DNA of 64,000 nucleotides. It comes from Bacteroidales bacterium. GTDB lineage: Bacteria; Bacteroidota; Bacteroidia; Bacteroidales; BM520. The notes under the pieces were generated by a model that ran no database searches, had not been told where the DNA came from, and saw nothing but the letters and a program-made list of their open reading frames with translations. The position numbers and the translations under genes were made by a program. The stretch is taken from positions 181,222-245,221 of the forward strand of contig JAISNV010000028.1 of assembly GCA_031276035.1 (NCBI GenBank), written 5' to 3'. Below are positions 37,521 through 46,589 of this stretch, in pieces. The first letter of the stretch is position 1; each line of letters opens with the position of its first letter.

Positions 37521-38180
37521 ATGAAGAAAACAAATATAATAGTAATAATCACTATAATAATAATTTTTGCAGGAATTTGTATCAATGGGATAATACTGAG
37601 AAACAGATTCTTAAAAGGTGAGTTTGACGATCCGTATAAAAACGGGATAAAAAAAGAGTTGCCGCAAATAACAGCCGTCAAAATTATGAACTGGCCGGGC
37701 AAATATTCAAATAATTACACAGGTAAATCAACAATTGTTTATTGCGATAGTATAAATGAAATAATTTCACAAACAAAAGAAGATATTTCTATGACAACCG
37801 AAGGTTCCCTTCTTACTGTATGGAAAGTAGTTTACAGCAATACATTAATAAAAATCTCCGATTTAGAAAACTTAGAAGCAAGTAATAATCAAAGTGTTTT
37901 TGTGAATGATTTCACACTAACCAATTTGGATATTTTAGCATCAGACAGTGTAACTATTACATTAAACAATTGCAAAATTGAGAATCTGAATATTAATGCG
38001 GATAATAAAGTAAAAATTGATTTAGATTCTACCAATTTAATTAAAAATATAAATTTAATTTTAACATCAAGCAGTACATTCTCATCCCGAAACATTGAAT
38101 TCGATAATTTTATTTTTGATATTGAAGATGATTGTAGTTTGAATTTGTCGGGAAAATCGTTAAAAGTATTAACAGAATAA
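37521..38180 (+). CDS. uncharacterised membrane-anchored protein, beta-helix-like
   Basis: A 219-residue protein that I cannot place in a named family. One N-terminal helix (residues ~5-27, very Ile-rich) anchors it, with the rest outside. From about residue 115, repeated short strands (LTNLDILASDSVTITLNNC, IENLNINADNKVKIDL) look like a right-handed beta-helix or a GIN/DUF2807-like domain, often seen near ABC/GntR cassettes in Bacteroidota. It lies 88 bases after the regulator and 21 before a CPBP protease in one orientation, so it probably belongs to the same operon. Confidence 0.6.
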   Translation: MKKTNIIVIITIIIIFAGICINGIILRNRFLKGEFDDPYKNGIKKELPQITAVKIMNWPGKYSNNYTGKSTIVYCDSINEIISQTKEDISMTTEGSLLTVWKVVYSNTLIKISDLENLEASNNQSVFVNDFTLTNLDILASDSVTITLNNCKIENLNINADNKVKIDLDSTNLIKNINLILTSSSTFSSRNIEFDNFIFDIEDDCSLNLSGKSLKVLTE

Positions 38181-38201
38181 TCAAAACTAATAATAAATAA
38201 G

Positions 38202-38888
38202 ATGAAAAACAATAAAGAAATAATTTACGGTACAGGAATAACCATCGCTATATTTCTTATATCAACGTTAGTAGGTAAATCAATAAATATTGACAGCAAA
38301 TTTTTTTCAAGTTCTATTACAACACATTTGCTAATGTTAATATTATCAATATGTGCTATTTTTATTTTCAAACGGCAAATTAATTTTAAAATAAAACTCC
38401 CTAAGTTTAAGACTATTTTTACACCAATACTTGCAGGATTGCTAATAACTATACTTGTGAATATAATTATGAGTATAACAACTATAATTTCCGGAGGAAA
38501 TATCAGCGCTCATTCTTTGGTAAGTAATATGAATTTCATACAACTTTTTATCTCTGTTTTTATTTTAGCAAGTATTGCTGAAGAATTGCTATTCAGAGGT
38601 TTTCTTCAAAACATGCTTGCATCATTAAATAAATTCGGAATAAAACTTTTTAAAATCAGATTGAGTTTGCCTGTTATTATCAGCGCATTAATGTTCGGAT
38701 TAGCACATATAATAATTGCACAGTCAGGTGCGGATTTCTGGTTAGTATTGCGTACGGTTATATTTACAACTGTCTTAGGATTGGCAGCGGGATATTACCA
38801 GGAGAAATACAATAATTCATTTTATGCCATAATAGTGCATATGGCTGGGAATTTACCGGCATTGATAAGTAGTCTTCTTATGATGTGA
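38202..38888 (+). CDS. CPBP family intramembrane metalloprotease
   Basis: A 228-residue membrane protein of the Rce1/CAAX-protease and bacteriocin-processing family. The motifs are present: EELLFRGFLQ (EExxxR), a later FGLAHIII with a catalytic His, and HMAGNLPALI with the last His. About seven to eight helices. Bacterial members process or give immunity to peptide bacteriocins; here it ends an ABC/YtrA operon, which makes peptide handling or envelope stress plausible but unproven. Confidence 0.9.
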   Translation: MKNNKEIIYGTGITIAIFLISTLVGKSINIDSKFFSSSITTHLLMLILSICAIFIFKRQINFKIKLPKFKTIFTPILAGLLITILVNIIMSITTIISGGNISAHSLVSNMNFIQLFISVFILASIAEELLFRGFLQNMLASLNKFGIKLFKIRLSLPVIISALMFGLAHIIIAQSGADFWLVLRTVIFTTVLGLAAGYYQEKYNNSFYAIIVHMAGNLPALISSLLMM

Positions 38889-38928
38889 TTTTTGTATCGG
38901 CAGATAGAATAATTGATATTGATAAATA

Positions 38929-39509
38929 TCAATTTCCATAACTGTAATGTCCTATAATCTTATAATCAAAAAGACAATCTTCCAAGACTTGTCCGTTACC
39001 GATATTATGAATGATCAGAAGTTTTTTATCATCTTGAGATTTTTTATTCGATACTATTCCTATATGAGTTACACCTCCGCCCAAATCCCAGCAAACAATA
39101 TCACCCGGAAAGTAATCATCGGAATTTCCCGAAATAAGTTTAACAACTCCGTATCTTGAAAAGAAAGTCATCAGATTCGGCACTCTTCTATGATCGATAT
39201 TTTTATCGGGACGGGTAAGTCCCCAATTTTTCGGATATTTATCGAAGTTTGATTTCATATTCTCATGAACTTCTTTTTGAAGATCTATTCCGAGCTTCCT
39301 GTATGCACGAAAATTACATCCGTACAAACACCTTTGTCGGCAGGTAAATCACCATTAGGATAATCAATACTAAAATAAGAAGGATCGTATATCACCTTTT
39401 GCTTTGTTAGTACAAATGCAGAATCCGCAAGTCTATCATAAAAATTTGCTTGAGCAAAACTTACATTGAAGATCAGAATAAATTTCAGTATGATGAAAAA
39501 TCTTTTCAA
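38929..39509 (-). pseudogene. DUF1287 protein gene with a frameshift
   Basis: Two overlapping frames together encode one DUF1287 protein. The first (from the ATG at 39509) has a signal peptide ending in FAQA and then VIYDPSYFSIDYPNGDLP and ADKGVCTDV, where it runs into another frame. The second continues with RAYRKLGIDLQKEVHENM, NWGLTRPDKNIDHRRVPNL, and HIGIVS near the C terminus. The join lies at the AAAA run 39310-39313; one extra base there would restore an intact frame. DUF1287 proteins are small exported, NlpC/P60-like proteins with a Cys near the GVCTDV motif. The rest is well kept, so a recent change or a sequencing error is likely. Confidence 0.85.
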
Positions 39510-39537
39510 AACAAATGCATTCTTAATACGAAATAAT

Positions 39538-41604
39538 CTATTTTTTCTTTTCCGAAAGTTTCTTCAAAACATCTTCCTGAACTCCCATAGGCAACGGCAA
39601 ATATTGATAAAATTCCATGGAATAACTTGCTCTTCCTGATGTGATGTTTCTTAATTGAGTTGAATAACCGAACATTTCCATTAAAGGAACCGTGGCAACC
39701 ACTTTCTGAGAACCTTTGCGATATCTTCTCATAGATTCTATCTTTCCTCTTCTTCTGTTCAAGTTACCGACAACATCACCGATATATTCATCAGGAGTAT
39801 TTACTTCTATTTTCATAACAGGTTCCAGAAGAATCGGTTTCGCTTTGTTGAATCCTTGTTTAAAGCACATTTCGCCACAAACTTGGAAAGCCATATCCGA
39901 AGAATCTACAGGATGATATCCGCCATCAATTAAATATACTTTAACATCAACAATAGGAAAACCCGACAATACACCTTTTGCCATACATTTTACAATTCCT
40001 TTATTAACAGAAGGAATATATTCTCCCGGAATAACACCGCCCTTGATCATATCAACAAACTCATAACCTTTGCCGGTATTAGGCTCCATACGAATAACAG
40101 TATGTGCAAACTGGCCTTTTCCTCCGGTTTGTTTTACATGGCGATAATTTGATTCCACTGCTTCAGTAATTGTTTCCCTGAATGCAACCGATGGCTCTCC
40201 TACTTCAACATCTATTTTAAACTCTTCTTTCAACCTGTCTAACATAATTTCAAGATGAAGTTCACCCATTCCGGAAATTATTGTTTCCTCGGTTTCTTCA
40301 TCGAATCTTGCGTTAAAAGAAGGGTCTTCATTAACAAGTTTATTCAGAGCTTCACCAAGTTTATCTTTATCTTTTTGTTTTACAGGTTGAATCTTTAGTT
40401 CGATAACAGAAATGGGGATATGAATAGATTCGAGCAATAGCGGATTGCTAGGATCGCAAAGAGTATCTCCTGTTTTAGTTGATTTCATCCCTACCAAAGC
40501 AACAATTTCTCCTGCGCCTGCTTCACTAATTTCTTCTCTTTCTTTTGCCTTAATTCTAAAAATTCTGCCGACTCTTTCATTTTTTTGTTTAGTTGCATTT
40601 AAAATCGGCATACCGCTTTGAATCTTTCCGGAGAAAATTCGGATAAAAGTTTGTTGTCCTACGTACGGGTCGTTTATCAATTTAAACGCTAAAGCCGAAA
40701 ACGGCTCGTTTGAAGCAGGAACTCTGGTATGGGTTTTCTCTTCATCATCAAGATCATGGCCAACAATTGCACCTACATCAACAGGAGAAGGAAGATAATT
40801 AATTACCGCATCAAGCAAAAGCTGAATACCTATATTTTTATATGCGGCACCGCAAAAAACAGGAGTAATTAACAATTTCAAAGTAGCATTTCTAACCGCT
40901 TCCATCAACTTTTCTGCTGGAACTTCTTTCTCGTCAAAAAACATTTCCATAATTTCATCATCGAAATCGGCAAGTTTTTCGATAAGAGCATTTCTTGCAA
41001 CTTCTACTCTTAATTTATATTCTTCCGGAATTGATTTTTCATGACGTTTATCATCTTCAAAAGTATAGGCAATTCTACTAACGATGTCTATTGTTCCCGT
41101 AAAAGAATCTTCGGTTCCCATTGGAATTTGCAACGGAACAGCATTTGCGTCAAGATATTTATTCATTTGACCGATTGCTTCATCAAAATCCGCGCCGGTT
41201 CTATCCATCTTATTTATAAATGCGATTCTCGGAACTCTATAACGGTCTGCTTGATTCCAAACAGTTTCGCTTTGAGGTTCAACACCGCCTACAGCACAAA
41301 AAACTGCAACCATTCCATCAATAACCCTTAATGAACGCTCAACTTCCACAGTAAAATCCACGTGGCCCGGAGTATCAATAAGATTTATCTGGTGGTCGTT
41401 CCAATTACACGTAATAGCAGCGGAAGCAATAGTAATACCCCTTTCCTGTTCTTGTTTCATAAAATCCATAGTGGCTTTACCGTCGTGAGTTTCTCCGACC
41501 TTTCTATTTGTACCTGTAAAATACAGGATTCTTTCCGATACTGTTGTTTTTCCGGCATCAATATGCGCGGCAATCCCGATGTTTCTGAGCTTATTTAATG
41601 ACAT
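39538..41604 (-). CDS. fusA: translation elongation factor G
   Basis: GTPase for ribosomal translocation, 688 residues in five domains. G1 is AHIDAGKTT (near residue 13), G2 is in [14 protein letters not shown]3 is DTPGH, G4 is NKMD. Domain IV has [16 protein letters not shown] and the C-terminal domain ends with SRGxAS-like [11 protein letters not shown]. It is not next to tufA, rpsL or rpsG as in the str operon, so it may be a second EF-G; many Bacteroidota have several. It lies alone with a well-defined promoter and a strong inverted repeat ahead of it. Confidence 0.95.
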   Translation of the reverse strand: MSLNKLRNIGIAAHIDAGKTTVSERILYFTGTNRKVGETHDGKATMDFMKQEQERGITIASAAITCNWNDHQINLIDTPGHVDFTVEVERSLRVIDGMVAVFCAVGGVEPQSETVWNQADRYRVPRIAFINKMDRTGADFDEAIGQMNKYLDANAVPLQIPMGTEDSFTGTIDIVSRIAYTFEDDKRHEKSIPEEYKLRVEVARNALIEKLADFDDEIMEMFFDEKEVPAEKLMEAVRNATLKLLITPVFCGAAYKNIGIQLLLDAVINYLPSPVDVGAIVGHDLDDEEKTHTRVPASNEPFSALAFKLINDPYVGQQTFIRIFSGKIQSGMPILNATKQKNERVGRIFRIKAKEREEISEAGAGEIVALVGMKSTKTGDTLCDPSNPLLLESIHIPISVIELKIQPVKQKDKDKLGEALNKLVNEDPSFNARFDEETEETIISGMGELHLEIMLDRLKEEFKIDVEVGEPSVAFRETITEAVESNYRHVKQTGGKGQFAHTVIRMEPNTGKGYEFVDMIKGGVIPGEYIPSVNKGIVKCMAKGVLSGFPIVDVKVYLIDGGYHPVDSSDMAFQVCGEMCFKQGFNKAKPILLEPVMKIEVNTPDEYIGDVVGNLNRRRGKIESMRRYRKGSQKVVATVPLMEMFGYSTQLRNITSGRASYSMEFYQYLPLPMGVQEDVLKKLSEKKK

Positions 41605-41691
41605 AATAATAGAATTTTCAAAATTAAATTTTTAAAAGAATATTGATAATTAATGATTTATCCTACAAATACCCTTAGTTAAAAATGGCTG

Positions 41692-41722
41692 CAAAGGTAG
41701 GAATATTTTTTCATTCGACAAA
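41692..41722 (-). promoter_or_regulatory. promoter (TTTG-N19-TACCTTTG) of EF-G
   Basis: On the minus strand, TTTG (41722-41719) and TACCTTTG (41699-41692) match both boxes at 19-base spacing. The leader of about 80 bases is longer than for most genes here. Confidence 0.7.
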
Positions 41723-41724
41723 AT

Positions 41725-41750
41725 TTCTATGAAAAATAAATTTCATAGAA
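41725..41750. promoter_or_regulatory. inverted repeat next to the EF-G promoter
   Basis: TTCTATGAAA (41725-41734) and TTTCATAGAA (41741-41750) are perfect 10-base inverted repeats around AATAAA. The repeat begins two bases beyond the -33 box, a place used by activators or repressors. No cognate regulator is known. Confidence 0.5.
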
Positions 41751-41781
41751 TACGATTTTTTTGAAAAACTGAGAAAAATTT

Positions 41782-41937
41782 ATGATTCCGCTTAAAATCA
41801 AAGTATACGAAAAACTTTATTTTAAAGAATATGGCGGCAATTACCGGACTAATTTTAACGAAGAAGTTAATTTAATAATATATAATCTATCAAAGTACAT
41901 TTTAGAAATTTGTAAAAGTTCAAAACTCGGATTATAA
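41782..41937 (+). CDS. possible small protein, 51 residues
   Basis: An open frame from ATG to TAA between divergent genes. The predicted product is basic and aromatic (starts MIPLKIKVYEKLYFKEYGG, ends KSSKLGL) with no recognised domain. No ribosome-binding site or promoter core is evident before it. It could be chance, since stop codons are not rare in this AT-rich region, or a remnant of a larger gene. Confidence 0.2.
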   Translation: MIPLKIKVYEKLYFKEYGGNYRTNFNEEVNLIIYNLSKYILEICKSSKLGL

Positions 41938-42064
41938 AAAAATTCATAACCAGAAGATATAATAATAAAACTTAATAATTGAACTATTAATGATTTTATA
42001 TTTATTTCTTTCTTAAATTATCACATTGATTCATATTTTTTTAATTATTATTAAATTTTATTCT

Positions 42065-42072
42065 TAACTTTG
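42065..42072 (+). promoter_or_regulatory. promoter core (TAACTTTG) of the DUF975 gene
   Basis: TAnnTTTG match 54 bases before the ATG at 42127; no -33 box found at the right distance. Confidence 0.4.
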
Positions 42073-42126
42073 TAGCGATATTAATATTCCCAAAAGAAAA
42101 ATAATAATAATTAAAACTATTTAACT

Positions 42127-42927
42127 ATGACACCAAATGTACTATTGATGCAAAAAGCCAAAGAATCTCTCCAAGGCATGTGGGGAACAGCGGCTATTAC
42201 AACTTTATTTTTTGGATTGCTTGAAGGAGCAATAACTTGTATTCCGGGATTAGGTCTAATTTTCGGCGGACCATTAGCCTTAGGATATATAATATTTCTT
42301 ATGACTGTAAAATCGGATAAACCTAATGCAAGGATTGAAAGAATTTTCGACGGATTTAAAGATTTCAGCCGTACATTAGTTGCATATGTACTTGTTCTTG
42401 TATATATTTTCCTTTGGACATTGCTGTTTATTATCCCCGGTATTATAATGGCTTACGCTTATTCAATGACATTCTTTATTCTTGCTGAAGATAAAAATAT
42501 AAGCGCCAGCGATGCTTTAAAGAAAAGCAAGCAAATGATGATGGGCTACAAATGGAAACTCTTCTGTTTGAATTTACGTTTCTTCGGCTGGGCATTTTTA
42601 TGTATCCTCACATTAGGTATCGGATTTTTCTGGTTGCGACCATATGTCTATATGTCTCATCTTAATTTCTATCATGATATCACAGGAAAACTATCCGATA
42701 CAATAAAGGATAAACCGGTAAACTCAAACATAGATCCGAATCCGGACCCAAATTCCAATATCACTTCCAATATCGACGAATCTTACCGAATGGATGATAA
42801 CTCAAATTATAGTCCTACCGCAGAAGAAACCAACGAAAACATTATAGACGAAAACATTCCGGGCGTTGGCGTTGAAATTGTGGAAATTGAAATAGAAGTA
42901 GAAGAACATTCTGAGAAAGAGGAGTAA
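42127..42927 (+). CDS. DUF975 family membrane protein
   Basis: A 266-residue membrane protein with about five helices in the first 185 residues. The family signs are the N-terminal KAKESLQGMWGTAA, the glycine-rich GGPLALGYIIFL, LLFIIPGIIMAYAYSMTFFI, and DALKKSKQMMMGYKWKLF, which is the conserved DUF975 segment. The last 70 residues are hydrophilic, Asn/Pro/Glu-rich and probably unfolded in the cytoplasm. The function of the family is unknown. It stands alone, with a terminator behind it. Confidence 0.85.
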   Translation: MTPNVLLMQKAKESLQGMWGTAAITTLFFGLLEGAITCIPGLGLIFGGPLALGYIIFLMTVKSDKPNARIERIFDGFKDFSRTLVAYVLVLVYIFLWTLLFIIPGIIMAYAYSMTFFILAEDKNISASDALKKSKQMMMGYKWKLFCLNLRFFGWAFLCILTLGIGFFWLRPYVYMSHLNFYHDITGKLSDTIKDKPVNSNIDPNPDPNSNITSNIDESYRMDDNSNYSPTAEETNENIIDENIPGVGVEIVEIEIEVEEHSEKEE

Positions 42928-42953
42928 AACTATTTTTAGTTTGTTAATGTTTT

Positions 42954-42981
42954 AAGGTATTTCGAAAGGAATACCTTTTTT
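42954..42981 (+). terminator. terminator of the DUF975 gene
   Basis: AAGGTATT (42954-42961) pairs with AATACCTT (42970-42977), followed by a T run, 27 bases after the stop. Confidence 0.85.
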
Positions 42982-43083
42982 ATTACTCGTTGTAACAACA
43001 ATCACAGGCAATTACAAATACGCAGAATAATTTTATCATTCAACTTTAAGGCAAAAATTTGTTTATCGGAAGAAACTAACTGT

Positions 43084-44109
43084 TTATTTCTTACTCTCAA
43101 TTTTCTTTGTGCTCAGCAATCCGCAAGCGGCATCAATATCCTGACCGCGTGAAATTCTGATAGTTGTGGAAAAACCTTTATCACTCAACTTGTCCCTAAA
43201 TTCTTCCATAGCTTCTCTGTCTGGCGATTCAAATTTTTCACCAGGAACAGAATTATATGAAATCAAATTAATAATACACCTCAATCCGTTTAAAATCCTT
43301 GTCAATTCCTTTAAATGTTTATCGCTATCATTATAACCTTTAAACATAATATATTCGAAAGAAACTTTGCGTTGTTTTCCCCAATCATAAGAGCGCAAAG
43401 CCTTTAAAATTTCGGATATAGGATATTTTTTGTTAATCGGCATAAGTTCATTGCGTTCATGTTCAAAAGGAGTATGCAAACTTATCGCTAAATTACAATC
43501 GCTATTTTCAAGAAACTCATTAATTTTAGGAACAATTCCAACGGTCGAAACAGTAATCCTTTTCTTTCCGATTTTAAAACCATATTCGGCAGTTAAAATT
43601 TCCAATGCATTTATCACATTATCAAAATTATTAAAAGGCTCGCCCATGCCCATAAACACAATATTCGTAATCAAATTGCGTTCCGGAATGGCATTAATCT
43701 GATTGATGATATCTTCCGTTGATAAACTTTCCTGAAAACCCTGTTTGCCTGTACTGCAAAAGGAACAAGCCATTTTGCAGCCCGCTTCTGAAGAAATGCA
43801 AAGCGTATGTCTTTTATCATCGGGAATATATGCACTTTCTATATAATTTCCGTTTTTGGTTTTAAAAAGATATTTTTTTGTTCCGTCCGAAGAAACTTTA
43901 ACATCTATAGGAAGATTTTTTTTTATCTCAAAATGCTCGTCAAGAAGCTTCTGATTAGCCTTTGAAATGTTAAACATTTCATAAAAATCATCAGTTCCAT
44001 TATTGTATATCCAATAGGTTAATTGCCTGGACACATACGACTTAAGTCCAAGTTTCACGATTTCCTCCCGAATTTCGGAAAGCGTTTTACCTATCAGTGG
44101 CGTTTTCAT
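43084..44109 (-). CDS. rlmN: dual-specificity 23S rRNA/tRNA adenine C2-methyltransferase RlmN
   Basis: Radical-SAM enzyme that methylates A2503 of 23S rRNA and A37 of some tRNAs. The iron-sulfur Cys triad is in CKMACSFCSTG, preceded by HTLCISSEAG, and NIVFMGMGEPFNN is the usual GGE-like region. Cys in AACGLLSTK near the C terminus fits the methyl-carrier Cys position, and the other catalytic Cys is in the CSFC region. The ATG at 44109 gives 341 residues; an upstream start at 44157 would cover the promoter core at 44123-44130. It is divergent from rsfS. Confidence 0.94.
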   Translation of the reverse strand: MKTPLIGKTLSEIREEIVKLGLKSYVSRQLTYWIYNNGTDDFYEMFNISKANQKLLDEHFEIKKNLPIDVKVSSDGTKKYLFKTKNGNYIESAYIPDDKRHTLCISSEAGCKMACSFCSTGKQGFQESLSTEDIINQINAIPERNLITNIVFMGMGEPFNNFDNVINALEILTAEYGFKIGKKRITVSTVGIVPKINEFLENSDCNLAISLHTPFEHERNELMPINKKYPISEILKALRSYDWGKQRKVSFEYIMFKGYNDSDKHLKELTRILNGLRCIINLISYNSVPGEKFESPDREAMEEFRDKLSDKGFSTTIRISRGQDIDAACGLLSTKKIESKK

Positions 44110-44118
44110 CAAAAAATT

Positions 44119-44151
44119 TTTGCAAAAGTAATAGAAAAAGTAGTACTTTTG
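44119..44151 (+). promoter_or_regulatory. promoter (TTTG-N21-TACTTTTG) of the rsfS-ftsH operon
   Basis: TTTG at 44119-44122 and TACTTTTG at 44144-44151, spacer 21, a full match to the Bacteroidota consensus. The ATG of rsfS at 44171 follows after about a dozen transcribed bases. Confidence 0.75.
44123..44130 (-). promoter_or_regulatory. promoter core (TACTTTTG) of rlmN
   Basis: Minus-strand TAnnTTTG match 13 bases before the rlmN ATG; a TTTG lies 24 bases further upstream. It is inside the spacer of the rsfS promoter, so the two divergent promoters overlap. Confidence 0.6.
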
Positions 44152-44170
44152 TATCAAATTGGATAATTAT

Positions 44171-44548
44171 ATGTCAAAAGAAAAAAACGATGCGATATTA
44201 TTGTCGGAAATAATTATTGAGGCAATGCTTTCAAAAAAGGCTGAAAATGTTATTAGAATGGATTTGAGAGATATACCTAATAGAGTTTGCGACTGTTTTG
44301 TTATTTGTAGTGGAAATTCATTAGTTCAAATCAACTCTATTCGTGATGCTATAATAGAGGAAGTTAGAAAAGCCGTGAAGGAAAAACCATGGCATGTGGA
44401 AGGTATTGAAAAATCCGAATGGTTGCTTTTAGATTATTCTAATGTTGTTGTACATATCTTTCTTGAAAGCACAAGGAAATTTTATAATATTGAAGATTTA
44501 TGGGCTGATGCTCACATTGAAGAATTTAGTGATGAATTAGTAAAATAA
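44171..44548 (+). CDS. rsfS: ribosome silencing factor RsfS
   Basis: Binds L14 of the large subunit and blocks subunit joining under nutrient limitation. The core FVICSGNSLVQINSIRDAI, then KPWHVEGIEKSEWLLLDYSNVVVHIF is the RsfS/YbeB signature (HVEG and the WLLLDY-VVVHIF strand pair). The ATG at 44171 gives 125 residues; a TTG at 44159 would lie at the transcript start. It is the first gene of an operon with ftsH 3 bases behind it, an order conserved in Bacteroidota. Confidence 0.94.
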   Translation: MSKEKNDAILLSEIIIEAMLSKKAENVIRMDLRDIPNRVCDCFVICSGNSLVQINSIRDAIIEEVRKAVKEKPWHVEGIEKSEWLLLDYSNVVVHIFLESTRKFYNIEDLWADAHIEEFSDELVK

Positions 44549-44551
44549 TTT

Positions 44552-46588
44552 ATGGAAAATAATAAAGAACCCGAAAGGAAACAATCAAATCAAGGTAAAA
44601 ATATAACTCCAAAAAAGAAAAGATTCAATATTTATTGGATCTATTTGATTATTGCTGTTATATTTTTAGGCTATAGTTTGTTTTTCTACAAAGGAGAAAC
44701 AAAGGAAACTAATTGGCGCGATCTTAGCGAAATGCTGGCAAAAGGTGATATTTCACGACTTGTTCTCGTGAATAAAGACTTTGTTGAAATTTATATCAAA
44801 CAAGATAAAATTGAAAATTATATTCAAGACGAAAGTTTGAAAAATAACAAAAACGCCATAAAAAAATACTATGACTATCCGATGTTTACATTTCAGATTA
44901 GTAGTGTTGATCAATTTGGTGAGGATATTAGAGAAGCACAGGCTAATTTGCCGGCGGAAGATGTTGTTTATTACGATAGCGAAAGGCGAAAAAGCTTGGG
45001 TGGCGATATTTTTCTGATGTTTCTACCTGTTGTTTTATTACTCGTATTCTTTTACTTTATGTTCCGCGGAGTCGGTAAAAACTCCGGAGGCGGAATGGGA
45101 GGCGGACAAATTTTCAATATCGGGAAATCGCAGGCACGACTATTTGATAAGGATACCTCAGTATCAATAACTTTTAAAGATGTTGCCGGACTTGAAGAGG
45201 CAAAAGTGGAAATTATGGAAGTCGTAGATTTTCTGAAACATCCGAAGAAATATACGGATTTAGGAGGAAAAATACCTAAAGGAGTTCTTTTGGTTGGTCC
45301 TCCGGGAACAGGAAAAACTCTGCTCGCAAAAGCTGTTGCCGGCGAAGCTAAAGTTCCTTTCTTTTCACTTTCCGGTTCCGATTTTGTTGAAATGTTCGTA
45401 GGTGTAGGCGCTTCCCGTGTAAGAGACCTTTTCAAACAAGCAAAAGACAAAGCTCCCTGCATTGTTTTTATTGACGAAATTGATGCTATCGGCAGGGCGC
45501 GCGGTAAAAATATTGCCACAGGCGCTAACGACGAAAGAGAAAATACTTTGAACCAACTTCTTACGGAAATGGACGGTTTCAGCGGAAATAACGGCGTTAT
45601 CATCCTTGCGGCAACAAACAGAGCCGATATCTTAGACAGAGCTTTGCTTCGTGCCGGAAGATTCGACAGACAAATAAGTGTGGAACTACCCGATTTGAAG
45701 GAGCGCGAAGAAATATTCCAAGTTCACATGCGTCCTTTAAAAATCAATGATTCCGTTAAAGTTGACTTTCTTGCAAAGCAAACTCCCGGTTTCTCCGGAG
45801 CGGATATCGCAAATGTTTGTAATGAAGCCGCATTAATATGCGCACGTAAGAACAAGAAAATCATCGACAAACAAGATTTCCTTGACGCGATAGACAGAAT
45901 TATCGGCGGACTTGAGAAACGCAATAAATTAATTTCGGCAGAAGAAAAGAAAATAATAGCTTTTCACGAAGCAGGCCACGCGTCTGTAAGCTGGTTGCTC
46001 GAACATGCCAGCCCGCTCGTTAAAGTTACTATTGTTCCTCGCGGCAAAGCCCTCGGCGCGGCATGGTACCTTCCCGACGAAAGAAGCGTAACTTCTTATG
46101 ATCAAATGTTCGATGAACTTACAACCTTACTTTCAGGTCGTGCTTCCGAAGAAATCAACATTGGTTATGTTTCAACCGGCGCACTGAACGACCTTGAGCG
46201 TGCAACAAAAATGGCTTATGCCATGATCTCTTACTACGGATTAAGCAAAAAAATCGGCAATATCAGCTATTTCGATTCTACAGGACAATCGGAATATTCT
46301 TTCAACAAACCTTACAGTGAAAAAACCGCTGAATTAATTGATGATGAAGTAAGTGAATTGATAAGTGAAGCTTATGAACGTGCGAAAAAAATCATCAACG
46401 AAAATAAAGATAAAATTATTTATCTGGGACAATTACTTCTTACCCGTGAAGTGGTTTTTAGCGACGACTTAAGGGAAATTTTCGGAGAAAGAAAAGGCGG
46501 TTCTAAAGATATTCCTTTAGCTAAAGATTTTGAAAAAGTTGAAGAAAAAGGTAAAATAGAAGAAGAGCCTAAGGAAAACGAAGAATAG
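44552..46588 (+). CDS. ftsH: ATP-dependent zinc metalloprotease FtsH
   Basis: Membrane AAA protease that degrades unassembled membrane proteins and regulators. Residues ~27-45 and ~152-172 are membrane helices around a periplasmic domain. The AAA module has Walker A GPPGTGKT, Walker B in IVFIDEIDAIGR and the arginine finger region RAGRFDRQ. The zinc site HEAGH is near residue 471. At 678 residues the size is normal, and the C-terminal tail is rich in Lys and Glu. It lies between rsfS and a LUD gene with 1-3 base gaps. Confidence 0.97.
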   Translation: MENNKEPERKQSNQGKNITPKKKRFNIYWIYLIIAVIFLGYSLFFYKGETKETNWRDLSEMLAKGDISRLVLVNKDFVEIYIKQDKIENYIQDESLKNNKNAIKKYYDYPMFTFQISSVDQFGEDIREAQANLPAEDVVYYDSERRKSLGGDIFLMFLPVVLLLVFFYFMFRGVGKNSGGGMGGGQIFNIGKSQARLFDKDTSVSITFKDVAGLEEAKVEIMEVVDFLKHPKKYTDLGGKIPKGVLLVGPPGTGKTLLAKAVAGEAKVPFFSLSGSDFVEMFVGVGASRVRDLFKQAKDKAPCIVFIDEIDAIGRARGKNIATGANDERENTLNQLLTEMDGFSGNNGVIILAATNRADILDRALLRAGRFDRQISVELPDLKEREEIFQVHMRPLKINDSVKVDFLAKQTPGFSGADIANVCNEAALICARKNKKIIDKQDFLDAIDRIIGGLEKRNKLISAEEKKIIAFHEAGHASVSWLLEHASPLVKVTIVPRGKALGAAWYLPDERSVTSYDQMFDELTTLLSGRASEEINIGYVSTGALNDLERATKMAYAMISYYGLSKKIGNISYFDSTGQSEYSFNKPYSEKTAELIDDEVSELISEAYERAKKIINENKDKIIYLGQLLLTREVVFSDDLREIFGERKGGSKDIPLAKDFEKVEEKGKIEEEPKENEE

Positions 46589-46589
46589 T

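Larger units (their letters stand above)
41605..42126. other. intergenic region between EF-G and the DUF975 gene
   Basis: About 522 bases between divergent genes. It holds the EF-G promoter (41692-41722), an inverted repeat (41725-41750), a short open frame (41782-41937) and the promoter core of the DUF975 gene (42065-42072). The rest is AT-rich with no further feature recognised. Confidence 0.6.

Noticed and set aside
45052..45603. Open frame of 183 codons antisense to ftsH
   Set aside because: The sequence mirrors the conserved AAA module, has odd composition, and no initiation signal.
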